A DNA stretch of 64,000 bases from Nelumbo lutea (taxonomy: Eukaryota; Streptophyta; Magnoliopsida; Proteales; Nelumbonaceae): the NCBI GenBank assembly GCA_022828595.1, contig JAKGHH010000003.1:15004934-15068933 (forward strand). The letters run 5' to 3'. Each line of letters begins with the position of its first letter. Within the stretch, counting starts at the first letter, position 1. Made by a program: the position numbers and the translations under genes. The notes beneath the pieces are model-generated. The model was not told the origin of the DNA. It made no database searches and worked only from the letters and a program-made list of their open reading frames with translations. This document shows positions 24,221 to 36,523 of this stretch, piece by piece.

Positions 24221-25307
24221 AAATGTTTAATGATGAAAATGGCAATGAACATAACGAAATGGTGAAACATATTCATGAAACCAATCCTATATAATTGTGT
24301 TCAATAGTGGTGAAAAATGTGCTTTAATGTTGATTGTGAAGTGTAAAATTGCAAATTGCACTTTTGTATAGATTGTGGAATGGACCAAGTAGTGCTATTT
24401 GATCACTTACCTTAAAATTGCATTCCCTCCTTACAGTGTAATCAAGAATATGTAAATCACTTTTCAAGATTAATCAGCCTACAAGTTTTCTAGTAGTTGT
24501 ATATTTGTTTCCTAGTCCTCTATAAATCACTAATATATAATGTTCAAAATTGATGAAGAGAAAACAATGGAATACTCTTGTACTAATTTTCTGTTACTAG
24601 ATTGACCAATACTCTATTATTTCTATTATTTATAGAGAGTTTTTAGACACTAGAGTGGATACAAAAGTATCCTTACACAGAAATATATCTCCCTTGAACA
24701 ATGTGCAAGTCACACCTTCAAAGATAATATATTGTTTAGAATAAAAATCCGTTTAAATAAAACAAAAAAAAATGATTAAAACATAATCATTTAAACAGTT
24801 TGGTATGTGCGTATGTCAAAAATACCCCCCACCTCCCACCTCCCATAAGCATGTAAACATAATGTATAATGTGTCTTCCATTAATGAGTGTAAGTTAACT
24901 TAGGAGATTTTTCCAAATCATGTGGGATAAGGTAATTTCATATGCGCCTTCACCCTAAATTAAAAGTACATAAATCCAACAAAAAAAAAAAAAAAACTTC
25001 AAACTTGTAACAAAGGGGCTGCAATTCCCTCTACTTGTGAAAGTTTAGAATTAGAGGTTCTAGTGATGGAAAGAATCAAGATTCGAGAACATCGGTGAAT
25101 AAGAAAAGAAAAAGATATAAAAATCTAACGTAGAACAAGAAATTTTGCCTTTCGCAACACAAGCAACAATCTGTAAACCTTCAACACCAAACAATAATTC
25201 CAACCTTCAATTTAATTAGGATGGTTATTGTTTCTGTTTAAATCGGTTTTGTTCTCTTGTATTCTTTTCAAGGGGTCAGGTCATATCCCCGTTCCCATTG
25301 ATTATTA
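24221..25307. other. intergenic, no gene seen
   Basis: AT-rich DNA with an A-run near 24980. I find no coding or RNA gene signal. Confidence 0.5.
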
Positions 25308-25580
25308 GGTTGTGTATGGTTGCAGAATAATTTTATTTGAACTAGTATAAATGCATAGGAGTGTAAATGAAAAAAAAAATACCAAATTCTGATTTAATTT
25401 TGTTTTAGGTTTTATGTTATTCTGCTTCAAGACTGATTTTGCTTCATTTGTATTTTAATCAAACAAATTAAGATGAGATTTCAAATAAAAACAAATCAGA
25501 ATTTACACTCAAATCATTTGTGTTGTGCTATCATAGTTTTACGGCAGTACAAATAAATTTGTGCCGCAATCAAACACAGC
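25308..25580. mobile_element. MITE candidate, Harbinger-like ends
   Basis: The left end GGTTGTGTATGGTTGCAG pairs with the right end, reversed, GCTGTGTTTGATTGCGGC. The flanks TTA and TAG match only partly. AT-rich interior, no coding. Confidence 0.45.
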
Positions 25581-26032
25581 TAGCCTTAATGAAATTTTTA
25601 TTCTTTATTTAGATTTGCTTACATGGAAACCAACATAAGTGCTATTTGCTCACTGTGGCCAAACAAGATCAACATGACCTTACAGGAATTGATTTTTGCA
25701 ATGTTTCATAGAGACGATCATATGTACATTGCACACTACTTTTGTTCCGTTCCATTCCAATACCTTCGGTATTGCCTCCACCATCAATAACCTCAACCAG
25801 AAAAAAAGTGGATATTATTTTGAACAACCTAGCACCCAGCAGTTAGGATAATTGAATAAATTCTACAAGTTGGCCAAGCTTCAAAGAAGAACAAGATTGG
25901 CTCCCTCTTAAACGGGCCCTACTTAAAGCTGCATCAGTTGCAAAGGGAGTGTTTGCAACTTAGTGTCACATTCCCATTTAAAATCGGTGTAAATGTCATA
26001 ACACCAAAATCATACTCGATCGGAAGAGTTAA

Positions 26033-26330
26033 GGGCCCATTTGGTTCGAGGGAATAAGGGTTTAGAATCGGAATTAGAATGGGCTATTCTGATTCCAACT
26101 GTTTGGTTGGGCAAAATCAGAATCCCATTCTTATGACATTCTCCCATTTTGAGGGAATGCTCATTCCCTCCTCCTCCTTTGCTAATGACATCCCATTCCA
26201 CTGCTTATTCTAATGCCCATTAATTTTCATTCCCGTCTAAATAAAAAAGACTATGGGAATAGATCATTCCGGTTCCGACTCTCCAAATATTTATTTTGAT
26301 TCCGATTCTCACTGCAAACCAAACAGACCC
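26033..26330. mobile_element. Tourist/Harbinger-like MITE candidate
   Basis: Ends GGGCCCATTTGGTT and, reversed, GGGTCTGTTTGGTT, with flanks TAA and AAA. The interior is rich in 'gattcc/ggaatc' repeats, as in many plant Tourist-like MITEs. A related GGTCTGTTT block lies about 150 bp to the right (near 26480-26540), so a second decayed copy may follow. Confidence 0.5.
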
Positions 26331-28381
26331 AAAGTTCAAACATTTATGCCATCATTTACATGGTTAACGCGCATCAACATGTTGGGGAGAGACATCTTAC
26401 TGGCGTTTCCTAGAATGGAAGTCAGGTACAATATGAATAATTTACATTGCATCATGCTGGTTTTTCAGGCCAGATTAGTGGGTCTGTTTCGTGGAATCAG
26501 AACTGGAAACAAAATCCCTTCCCATAGTCTGTTTGGTTTAGATAGGAATATCATTCCAGCAGGACAGCAAATGCGATTCCAATTCAACAAATTGGAAATC
26601 CAACTGCAAACAAAGACTATATGCTCAAAAACCACAAATGGGCCTAATAGAACAATAAGACCACAAGTATGGGCTCCCTGTCTCCTCACTAACAATTTTC
26701 TGAATTCACCAAAGTGATAGAAGCCCGATAGAAACCAAATCCAAAATAGGTCGACTGGGCCAACCATGAAATCCGTAAAAACTAAATATAGAGGCCACAA
26801 ACATAGCTAAATCCCACAGCCACTGAGAAAAAGATTTCTGACTGTTCTGTTGGAGTGGAGACCTGGGATCCCCCGCCCCCCCCGAAAAAAAAGAAAACGG
26901 TTGTATAACCCCTGAAGAACAGAAAAATCCCAAAATCAATCACCGGTGCCCAAGTGTTAATACTGTCAAAAAGGGATAATGTTTCCAATTCACGGAAGTA
27001 GTATATTGTGGGTAGGCGTGGGCAGGAGATCCGGAGTAAAAAAATGACTATAATAAGAATTAACGGCCCACAGCCGGGTCTTGCAAGAGTTTTGTGCATG
27101 AATCAAGATACTGTAGAAATGGAATCAAAGTCTACAGTTTACAGGTCTTGGAAATCCATCAGAAAGGGCAAACACGGAAACATCTACGGCCCTCAGGGAC
27201 TCCAGAACTGCCAAGTAGGGATTTGTGCAATTCGTGTTGGCCCAAAACTAACACATTTTACACTAATTTGGGACTCAGGGACTCTATCAATTTTGACAAA
27301 AGCCCATCCCAGAGCTCGCTAAAATAGCAACCTAGTCCCTCGAAGGATTTCAAATCTTTCAATTGTGAAAATGAGATTCTGGTGGACCAATCTCATTTCT
27401 ACCTTCAAAATTGACGCAAGATGCAGAAACACCTAGAAGTAGGATCGTCCGTTCTCCCATTCAGGGAGAGACACTACCCCTATCCTAAACGTGAACTCCG
27501 TCCCACCTGCAAAAATAAGCACGAGCGCCCATTTTATCTCTCAATCTCTTTTGTCCCCCCCCCCCCCCTTTCTCTCTATGACTCTAAACTCATCTTCAGC
27601 AAATTTTCTGGGAGTGGAGATGCCTTTGAAGATTTTTTTTTTTTTTGGAAATGTCCTTTGAAGAAATAGTCGCTGGACGCTGGTTGTCTATTACATGACA
27701 GTGGTTACTACACCTGCACAATCCGAAACTCCAAAACCCTAAGAATCCATTAAAGATTTGATGACATTTATCTTTCATGGACAAAGTATCGCCTCATTCT
27801 CATGTCTAAATGATCTACATAATCTCTCTGGCCCTATGTTCATCGATCCATATGGGAACAAGTGAAACCCAACCCATAAATCGACAAATTCCATCCATAG
27901 TCAGAACCCAATTCCAAAATAACTGCCCAGGAAAAAAAAAAAAAAAACAATTCCCATTTCAATTTTTGTAAACGGGAATTGAGAGCAGAGGGCTTGCTTT
28001 ACAATAGAGATTAAACGGCAGCATGTTCAATAAGTTTGTGAAGAAAGAATGTTGTGGACCGGATAGACCAGAGTCTGTGAGAGGCCAAGATTTAGGACTC
28101 TGTTCTAGTTTGCACGTAGTATAATACTATACGTTTATAATCTCTCCTAAGTCTGTACAAAATTGGGAGGACAGACGATCCCAGTCCACCAAAGTCCATT
28201 TGATTTGTGGGAGGGAAAGGAAAAAATATGGAATATACTGGAATATTTATCCCTTTCTTATGTTTGGTTTGTAGGATGTTATGAGATGGTAGGAAAAGGT
28301 GTATAGATCCCGATTCTTGGGATGTGGAGTTCCATCATTTTGGTGGGAAACAAATGGGAATGTAAGGGGAAATTTGTTTAA
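26331..28381. other. intergenic, no gene seen
   Basis: Several open frames of 80-150 codons overlap on both strands here (26253-26800 and 26782-27327), but they show no domain and no protein-like composition. A C-homopolymer lies near 27547-27560 and an A-run near 27931-27946. Confidence 0.5.
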
Positions 28382-28390
28382 CAAAAAAAT

Positions 28391-29231
28391 GGTCATTTTT
28401 AGAATATCCTCATAGTTTCACAGATTTAGTTAAACCTACCCTATAGTTTGTATTTTACTAAAACACCCCTTGTAGTTTACAATCTATCTATTTCATTGAC
28501 CTTTCATTAAGAAGTATTTGTTTTAACATCTAAAAATAGTAACAAGATCACCTAAAGTAACTGGAAAATGTTCAAGGGCATGGACCCAGGGTTGTTTATT
28601 CCAAAAGTCATGGCTTTCCAAACCAGACCGGATCGGAAAAGACCGGGAACTGGTTTGGTGACCGGTTCCATTACCCCAAAAACCAGATTTTCCACCAAAA
28701 CCGTTGATTTTGGTCAGCGAACCGTTGAACAGAGCGGTAAACCGTTCGAAGCATTCAAACGGTTTCAATTTTGACTATTTTTATTTTTTTGTCAGAACAA
28801 GCCGAGCGTTTGGTTCGAACGGTCGGACCATTCGACCCGATAATTGGACCCCTGATCGGTTCGGTCCCTGGGTCGGTTTTAAAAACCATGACATAAGTAT
28901 CCCTAAACTAAGTGAAAAAATGTTCAACGGTATATGGATGTTTATTCCAAAACTACCCTAACACTTTTTGTATAGAAAATAAAGTTGACGAAATAGAGTG
29001 GTTGTCCATGTTTTAATAGGGGCGAAAATAACATTTTTGTTTTTAGTTTCTCCTAATTAAATTTATTAGAATGGATATTAGGGTTAAAATGGTCATTTTC
29101 TATTTTCATCCAATGGAAGGTGGATTAAGTACATTGATTGCAAACTGTAAGGGATGTTTTAATAAAACATAGACTATCAGGTGTGTTTTAGCAAATTAAT
29201 GAAACTATAGGGGTTGTTTTAGTGAATGACC
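28391..29231. mobile_element. Mutator-like (MULE) non-autonomous element
   Basis: An 841-bp element with long terminal inverted repeats of about 100 bp. The left arm begins GGTCATTTTTAGAATATCC and the reversed right arm begins GGTCATTCACTAAAACAACC. Both then run through matching blocks such as CATAGTTTCA and TAAAACA. The flanks are CAAAAAAAT (28382-28390) and CAAAAAAAC (29232-29240), a 9-bp duplication with one difference. Long TIRs with a 9-bp duplication are the Mutator pattern. It contains a nested hAT MITE. Confidence 0.75.
28609..28890. mobile_element. hAT-type MITE (~280-bp family), nested in the MULE
   Basis: A 282-bp element with ends CATGGCTTTCCAAACC and, reversed, CATGGTTTTTAAAACC. 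The flanks CCAAAAGT (28601-28608) and ACATAAGT (28891-28898) agree at 6 of 8. It is related to 9475-9755 and 30320-30593. Being inside 28391-29231 it is the younger insertion. Confidence 0.7.
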
Positions 29232-29240
29232 CAAAAAAAC

Positions 29241-29806
29241 ACTTTCCTTGTAGTATTTGTAAGAGGTAATACTAGATCCATGGCCCATAAATAAACTATT
29301 AATTATATAATAATATATTAATAGAATAATTTAATCAAAAGAACTAATAAATAACATAAAATAAATTATTAATAAATAAATAATGTAATAATTAATTATT
29401 TTCAGAATAAAATATTAAAATTATTAATTAAGTCGTAAGTATTAATAAAATATATTATTAATAATAACTTATAAACTAATAAAACATAAAGTATTAATTA
29501 ATTAACTAATTATGGATTTTAAATAATTAAGATATTATAAAGGATTGATTTTCCCACTATTTTCCCTAACCAAATAATGAAACATAAAAATTTTCCACCC
29601 AATATCCCTCTCCCATCCTTTCCCATCCGACCAATATCTTTCCAAATGCAACCAAAAAGAAGGAAATGGACCGAAATATTCACAGAATTTATTAACATAA
29701 TTTGGTTTCCCTCTCAAGCAGCGCTAGTGTAGGAAGAGGACTAGGAGCTCAAGTGTACAAATCAAGGTGAAGTTTGGTAATAGCTGAGTCGCCTGGAGAA
29801 AGTCTA
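29241..29806. other. very AT-rich intergenic, no gene seen
   Basis: Nearly pure A/T between about 29280 and 29530 (ATTAATA-like repeats). No coding signal. Confidence 0.6.
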
Positions 29807-29809
29807 TTA

Positions 29810-30801
29810 GGCGGTGTTCGCAGCCGCGTAAATGGTCCCGTCCACGGGATTTGGTCGTGTCCGATTGGGTGTGGACGGGACTGGTCCAGTATACACTCCA
29901 ATATAGTGTGGGCAAATCTCGTCTACACCCTAATTTCTTATTCATGGTAAAATCTCGTGGTTAAGGACCGTACACAATTGATTTTTGGTCCCCTATTTTA
30001 TACACAATTGATTTTTTATCCTCTACTTTACACTGTCCTTGAAAGGCTTTCTTATCATTTGTTTCCCATTTTAATATTTTTGACAAAAAAATATTATTTA
30101 TTTTACTTAGTTTTTAATTTTTTTTCAAATTTAATGTTTTATCAATGAAATTATACTTTAAATATTTAAAATATATTTTTTAAAATTTTAATTATTTTAC
30201 TATTGTTTTTATAAAAAAAAATTAATATTTATCGATTAATATTAATTCATTGATGCATTTTTCAATATATTTATGATATAAAACACAAAAATTAGAGATT
30301 TATGATTAACTATGTAGATCAAGGTTTTTGAATCGCCGTTGACCTGGACAGTCAGACCGTTCAGCCAGGGAACTGTCCAGGCAAGTGGTTCCATTTTACC
30401 CCAAACACGGTTTTTGGCCAAAAACCATTGAAAAAATCAACAACCCGTTGACCCGAAAGGTCAAAGGGTTGACCCGTTCAACGGTTTTTTACCATTTTTT
30501 ATTTTTTAATTTGTTTGTCAGAACGGTCAGACCGTCGACTCAGAAACCGGTGGCCAGAACGGTTCCATTTTTTAGTCATTTTTTAAAATGTTGGTGTAGA
30601 TCATTCATAAATGTATATGAGATACGTGGAATCAAAAAGTATAATGTAGACTGGTCCACACCACGCTTACAGAACACCATTGTAGGTGTGGACTGGTCTA
30701 GTCCACATAATTTGTCTACAATTCAGAACAATTGTGGAGTATGGTATGGTGTGAACCAGTCCACACCCACCTATTTCTCATCCACACTATAGAAAACCTC
30801 C
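29810..30801. mobile_element. PIF/Harbinger-type element, ~1 kb
   Basis: Flanked by exact TTA (29807-29809 and 30802-30804). Ends GGCGGTGTTCGCAG and, reversed, GGAGGTTTTCTATAG. Subterminal 'tggtccagtcca/tggactggtcca'-like blocks are inverted between the two halves. It carries the nested hAT MITE 30320-30593. No transposase is visible. Confidence 0.6.
30320..30593. mobile_element. hAT-type MITE (~280-bp family), nested in the Harbinger-type element
   Basis: A 274-bp element with ends CAAGGTTTTTGAATCG and, reversed, CAACATTTTAAAAAATG. Flanks ATGTAGAT (30312-30319) and GTGTAGAT (30594-30601) match at 7 of 8. It shares GTCAGAACGGTCAGACCG- and GGTTCCATTTT-like blocks with the other members. Confidence 0.75.
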
Positions 30802-30804
30802 TTA

Positions 30805-32792
30805 ATCTAAGCTGATCAATAAGCCTTCCGTAGAATATAATTTACCTAGAGGATTTGCTTTTATCGGCCATCTCACCCTCTCCTCATGCGGCATTTAGAT
30901 GTCACAATTGAGAGTTCAGATCTCCTGCCCATGTTTAACGTAGCCACACGTGAAGAACATTGTATCCTCTGCATAGTATTATGTAGGGGAGTTATTCCCA
31001 ATTTACGGGGTAATGTGATATGGGTAAACGTGGACAAGATTCTCATGGGCAGAAGATCCGAACTCCACAAATGAATGCCAATGTTGTTCTATAATATTTA
31101 ACTGTTTTCTATATGAACGATAAAAAATTGAAGTTGTAGGCATGGGTTGAACAGAATCCCCAACTCTGGGACATCTCAGTGAATGGATGAATTCAACATG
31201 GCAAATCCTGTTATAGTTGAATTTTGAAATAACAGATATGCAGTGTACGGATTAGTTGGGTCAATTTGGAATTGTTCACAAAGGCTATAGTAATTTCACC
31301 ATTTCATAAGGTATAGTATCGCAAGTTACTAGTTTCTGTGGTTGTTTTTATTTATTTATTTATTTATTTTCTTTTTGAAAGGCTAGTTTTGTGGGTGCAT
31401 GTGTGTTTTTTTAAGCTAAGTGCTTAATTTCATTGATGATGCTTAAATTATATAAGAAAGTGAAATAACAAAAAACACTAAATGACTCAAAAGTCGGACC
31501 ACTTAGAAACAATTACTAGACTTAACAATACTAAAATAAAAAAGAAAATATAAAAGAACCCACTAGAGGCAACAATTAAGACTAAGCAAACTTAACATCA
31601 GGAGTGTCATCGAGCAGGACCTCCACAAGCATAACGCCATGAAACGAAGGTTAAAGAACCTTAACACAAGTGCAACCTCCTACAATGATTGCAAAAGTCA
31701 ACGAAAACTAGTTTTGTGGTTGAATATTGAATAAAAGATATCGAAGAAATTTAATTGACCCACTTTTAACACAAGTGCAAACTCATGCTATCAATTTTCG
31801 TGTAGAATTATTAGTTTATACACAACCAACCTAGACCATCAATGTATATGCTCTTGCACTCTACTCTAATTCAACCCTGTAGGCTGGTCAGCTACCATTT
31901 CTTAAAGTATTGCTTACCGGTCTCAACCAAGGCATCTATGAATTTCTATTACTTATTATATAAGTAATTTAGTAATTTATTTTAAGTACATCATATTGGA
32001 TTGGTTGTAATTGTTGAATGACAAGTGATTGTAGTTATGCTCGATTTGTTCAAAAAGCTTCGAGTGAGAGGGGTGAGCGGCTTGAACCGTACAAAAGAGA
32101 GGATGTCAGAGAAAGCCTGGGTTGTGACCTAGGCAAAGAGAGCTTAGGCAAAGAGGTTCCGATGGGCAATTAAGTTAGTGCTAAACTGGATGGTCTCAAG
32201 GATGATTTAGAGCAGAGAAAGCAAAGACAGCTAGAATACCTTGTTAGAGAGCGTATTCCAGGTGAAGGCACCCCCTTTTATTGAGTTGGGGGACGACGAT
32301 CAAGGCACTCTTGGGATTCTTGGAAGTAATGGATGTTGGTGTGTGGATTCTTAGGGGCTTATGGGAGCGTTCTCCGATGGGCCACTTGTAATTTTTGTAG
32401 GTTGTTTGACATGTTCCCAAGGATCTTCGAGACGTTAATTGCACGGGAAACATGTGGCGCAAGGTGCCCGATGTGTCAATTTTGCCCATCATTGGTACTA
32501 AATTTACTTAACAATACCTTGTTAAGTAAATTTTATTTATTAGAAAGTGGGAGGATGAATTTTGATGGGAGTAATTGTACGCTTGGCAAGCATGCATAAG
32601 AGAGTTGTTGACCGATTTAAGAGCTGAACATCGGAGACGTAGCTTGACCTCAGGCTGAGGTCAATCACCTCAGGTTTGTGAGCCCGTATCATTCAGAGAT
32701 ATGCAACCTGAAGGAAGAACCACACTGAGCTCCTATGAGGTTTCCGACAAACAGACCACCAAGACGACTGTTGAACCAAAGTTCAAGGAGGC
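30805..32792. other. intergenic, no gene seen
   Basis: A (TTTA)n run lies near 31348-31371. From about 32050 the base composition rises and the sequence looks like a decayed transposon or LTR fragment, but I cannot identify it. No supported gene. Confidence 0.45.
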
Positions 32793-32801
32793 AGTTCCTA
32801 C

Positions 32802-32985
32802 TAGGGGTGGCAACAAGCCGAGCTTTTCACGAGCTGGCTCGACTCGTGAGACTTGCGAGCCGGATCGAATATATATATATATAAAACAAATCAAGCCGAT
32901 GTCAAGCTTATGAACTCTTGACTCGAGCCAAGCTCAAACTCAAGCCTGATACTATTCAGCTCGGCTCGGCTCGAATCCACCCCTA
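32802..32985. mobile_element. short hAT-type MITE with TAGGGGTGG termini
   Basis: A 184-bp insertion with ends TAGGGGTGG and CCACCCCTA. The flanks are an exact direct repeat, AGTTCCTAC (32793-32801 and 32986-32994). The interior is rich in 'gctcggctcg' and contains a short (TA)n run. The termini resemble the element at 5713-6222. Confidence 0.75.
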
Positions 32986-33184
32986 AGTTCCTACAGAGAC
33001 AGATTGCTATCAAAGGCAAGCATAGAGCCTCACCATGTATCCAAAGAGTGACCTCTTGACAACCCAAATGGCAGAGTAATCGACACGCAAGACATCAATG
33101 GGCCCTAGGCCCACACCAGGCATTCATAACATGGCATACCACTCAACCAAGAAAGTTACACCGAGCACCACATGGCCAAATCGT

Positions 33185-33325
33185 CTACCAGGTGGCCTTA
33201 ATTGAGTCCCAAGTGGTCTGACTATTCCCAAGGTGGTCTGATCTCCAGGTGGCTTGACTGGACCAAAGGTGTCTTGAAACCAAGCTTCAGGTGTCCTGAT
33301 CGGGCCCCAGGTGTTTAAGGTCAAA
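33185..33325. repeat. degenerate tandem repeat (~20-bp unit)
   Basis: Six to seven imperfect head-to-tail copies of a unit like CCAGGTGGTCTGA followed by variable bases. It may belong to an old LTR or MITE subterminal region, but I could not find matching ends. Confidence 0.6.
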
Positions 33326-33828
33326 TACTAGGTATCTCAAGGTGTGAAAGATGTCGCACACTTGACCAAAATAAGATTCAATGTGGTCATCTCCAATATT
33401 ACCAAAAAAAATCTCCAATGGAATATTATTCACAATAAAATGTGAATAAGATTCAATGCGGAGTTGTAATGACCCAGAATCTCTAGCCAAATCGCTCGAT
33501 GCATTTGATCTACCAAAAATTTGCCAAAAATCAAAGCTTTTCTTGTTGTTATGATTAAGAGGAAACAATTGATAGTTTCCTCCCCCATCGCATGAATAGA
33601 GGCTAATAGGTAACAAATAGGGTGTCTCAAAGAAATGACGAAAACAGAATGCCATAAGGATCAAAGAATGCCTTTTTGGCCCTTCAATTCTGAAGCAATT
33701 AGGTGAGACCATCTTTGAGTTTAAAACGGGATTAAAGAAGAAAAACTAAAAATGGAAGAGCCTCTTGACTGGAAGCCATATGTGAAAAACATGGAAATGA
33801 TCAATTTTGATGAGGCTGTTTAAAAAAA
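33326..33828. other. intergenic, no gene seen
   Basis: A minus-strand frame of 141 codons (33287-33712) lacks any recognisable domain. I do not call it a gene. Confidence 0.45.
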
Positions 33829-34592
33829 GGGAAATTGTCTAAAATTTATCATGAATTTTCAGCATTTCTCTTAAACTCACAGCTTTTTAAAATGTCTAAA
33901 ACTCACCATGTCACTTACTTGACGTTAAACTGACTAATGGGTGTTTATATATTACCATTTTAACCTTTATAAAAATATAAACTATATACAAAATAAATTA
34001 GTGGTGTTAATATATTACCATTTTAATATTTAGACATGAAAAAAATGAAAAGTAAAAAAAAAATCAAATATAAAATACATAAAAACATAGAAAATATAAA
34101 AAATTATAGAAATTGCAAACAAAATAAAAAATATATTTTCAAATTATAGAAACTATAGAAATTGAAAAACAAAATCAGAAAATAAAAATAATAGAAAAAA
34201 CACCAAAAATTATAGAAAAAACAGAAATTGTAAATAAATAACAAAAATATAGGAAAATTTATATTGTAGAAATAGAAAATTGTAAAAAAAAAAAACAGAA
34301 ATTATAAAACCCATTGAAAATTATAACAAAACACTAAAATGCAAAATAAAAACAAGATAATTGAAAACTGAAAAGGACCATTTATCCTCTAACTCACCAT
34401 TAAAGGGTAAAAATTGTTATTTATGCTAACATGGACACCTCTATTAAAAAGCATTAACCATGCACTAACAAAGGTGCGTTTTAAAAAATAAAAACTTACT
34501 AAAAGGGTGAATTTTAGACCTTCTAAAAAGTTGTAACTTTTAAATTTTAAGAGAAATGTTAAAAATCCATGATGAGTTTCGGACAATTTCCC
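33829..34592. mobile_element. Mutator-like (MULE) MITE candidate
   Basis: Long inverted ends of about 80 bp. The left starts GGGAAATTGTCTAAAATTT and the right, reversed, starts GGGAAATTGTCCGAAACTC. Both continue through CATTTCTCTTAAA and GGTCTAAAA-like blocks. The interior is an A-rich array of 'aaaattatagaaa' motifs. The flanking DNA is A-rich, so the target duplication is unclear. Confidence 0.6.
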
Positions 34593-36523
34593 AAAATAAA
34601 AGTTGAATGGTTACCAGCTAGAAGCTATTGGTTGAATTGCAAGGGACGAGTATGTAAAAGCGAAAAAACTGAAAAGGATAAACCATTGGACCACAGTTGG
34701 AAATTCCGAGCCAGTAAGTACTATTATAACGGTTGGCTCATCTTCAAATCCTCCCGCTCTCGTGTAGGGTTGTGTTGTTTGGTTAATCAGGTCGATCTTG
34801 GTTACAGTACCAACTGCCAAGAAAAAAAAAGAGAGTAAAAAAGAGCACTTCCTTCCATCATTTTCATCATCCTTAATCCTTATTGTCTACTGACAAGGAA
34901 CCCAGATGCGATTAACGAGCGAGTAGAGGGCAGAAACCGGTTTGACTTAACGAGTGAGAAGTATTTTCACATAGTCCAATTAGAGGCCTATGGAAAAGCC
35001 CAGTACTCCAACTCCATACATTCAATCCAATCTCAAATCTATAAAACTTGTTACAACTTACGGAAGGTTCCAAAGCCATTAGACAAATATAAATTTAACC
35101 CGATCAACAGAGCAGTCAAACGCACCCGCTTAGGTAGGTAGGGTTTAAACCTTAAATTGCTCCTCTTCTTCATCATCTACCCGTTCTGTGTTATCCACAT
35201 AACCAATTTCAGTTGGGGGTAGGCCCATTATCCTTCACAAGTAATGGTGTCGTATTTTGCCGTACCTAACATAATGAGTGTACGTATCTGACGATGTGAT
35301 AGTTCTGCATGCCCAGTGTCGTCATTACTGTCATACAGCTCCAGGGTGATTGGCCACCCTCAAACCCAAACATGGGTCTCCCCCCCCCCTCTCCTCTCAC
35401 ACAGTCACACTCTTTCCGGGGCCCACCTATTTCTGCAATGTACTTGAAAATGCTTGAATTGTAACGGGCCCACAATTTCTAACCCTTTCTTCTCTTCTAC
35501 TATTCCCCCCACTCAAAAACCTCCTTTTGCTTTTCTTTTCCATCTTTTTTTTTTTTAACCCCCGAGGCCAGAGGTGAAATAGTCAATGAGTTTTACTGTT
35601 TTACAACCACATCTTGCTTTGCTTTCCGTTCTGTGTATTCATACCAGCTCTGAAAAGCATGGTGGGACACTTCTCACTGTGAGAAGAGCAGGTACTTTGT
35701 ATTCATCAATGAGAAATTGAGAACTGCAGAATCCATGACTGTCACTGGGTAGCTATGACTCTGGGCCATACATATTCCGACCTACTAAATTTTAATAATA
35801 ATCAGCAAAGGTACTCAGAGGCAGAGCAGACAGAAACATACATCGAAACAGCAGAGCAGGTTACTTGTAATGTGAGCTGTGTGATAGAAATGCAAATGCA
35901 AGCAGTTATGAAAAAAGAAAACATGTCATCATATAAACCTAGCCTTTAAAAGAAAAAAGAAAACACGTCTTATCCGCCGTTGAGGGTTTATAGTCCGATC
36001 CGAGTATTGTAACATCGATTTGCAAATGAAAGTTGTTTTGGGCCACTACTTCTCAAAGGAATTTTTTTTTCTATATTCTTTCTTGACGTGTAAGAAAATA
36101 AAGAGGAGGGAGAAGGATGAAAACTTCTCTGGGCCATCGCGAGTGGAAACTGGAAAGGTGGTTTCCTAGTTTTTTTCCTTGTGGTAGAAAAGTTGAGTCA
36201 AGAAAGGAGGAAAAAGGATAATTATAATAATAATAATAAGCATTTTATAATATGGATCACTCTGTTAAAGATTTATGCACCATATATCCATTAATCGCTA
36301 CTCCATCGCGAAATGGGGAGTATCATAGATAAGTGTTCCAGATCAGATAACTAACAACTCATCCTCGTATCTACAGCCATCATCATTCAGATTTCAGAAT
36401 TCGGACAAGGTGGGGAAAGAGGTGTAAAAAAAAAAAAGGTGAAGTTAATTGGACGCAGACTGATAACATATCATACCCCCAAACAGAAGACATCCTACAC
36501 ACCTCAGGCTCAATCAAAACTCG
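34593..36523. other. intergenic, 3' flank of ABCB19
   Basis: No coding region. The ABCB19 3' UTR must lie in the right part, below 36524, but I could not pick a poly(A) signal with confidence. There is an (ATA)n run near 36220-36238. Confidence 0.55.

Noticed and set aside
26253..27327. Overlapping open frames of 80-150 codons on both strands
   Set aside because: No domain, no splice context and a transposon-like (MITE) setting. They are probably chance frames in repeat-derived DNA.
33287..33712. 141-codon minus-strand frame
   Set aside because: No recognisable motif, and it overlaps the degenerate tandem repeat. Not enough to call a gene.
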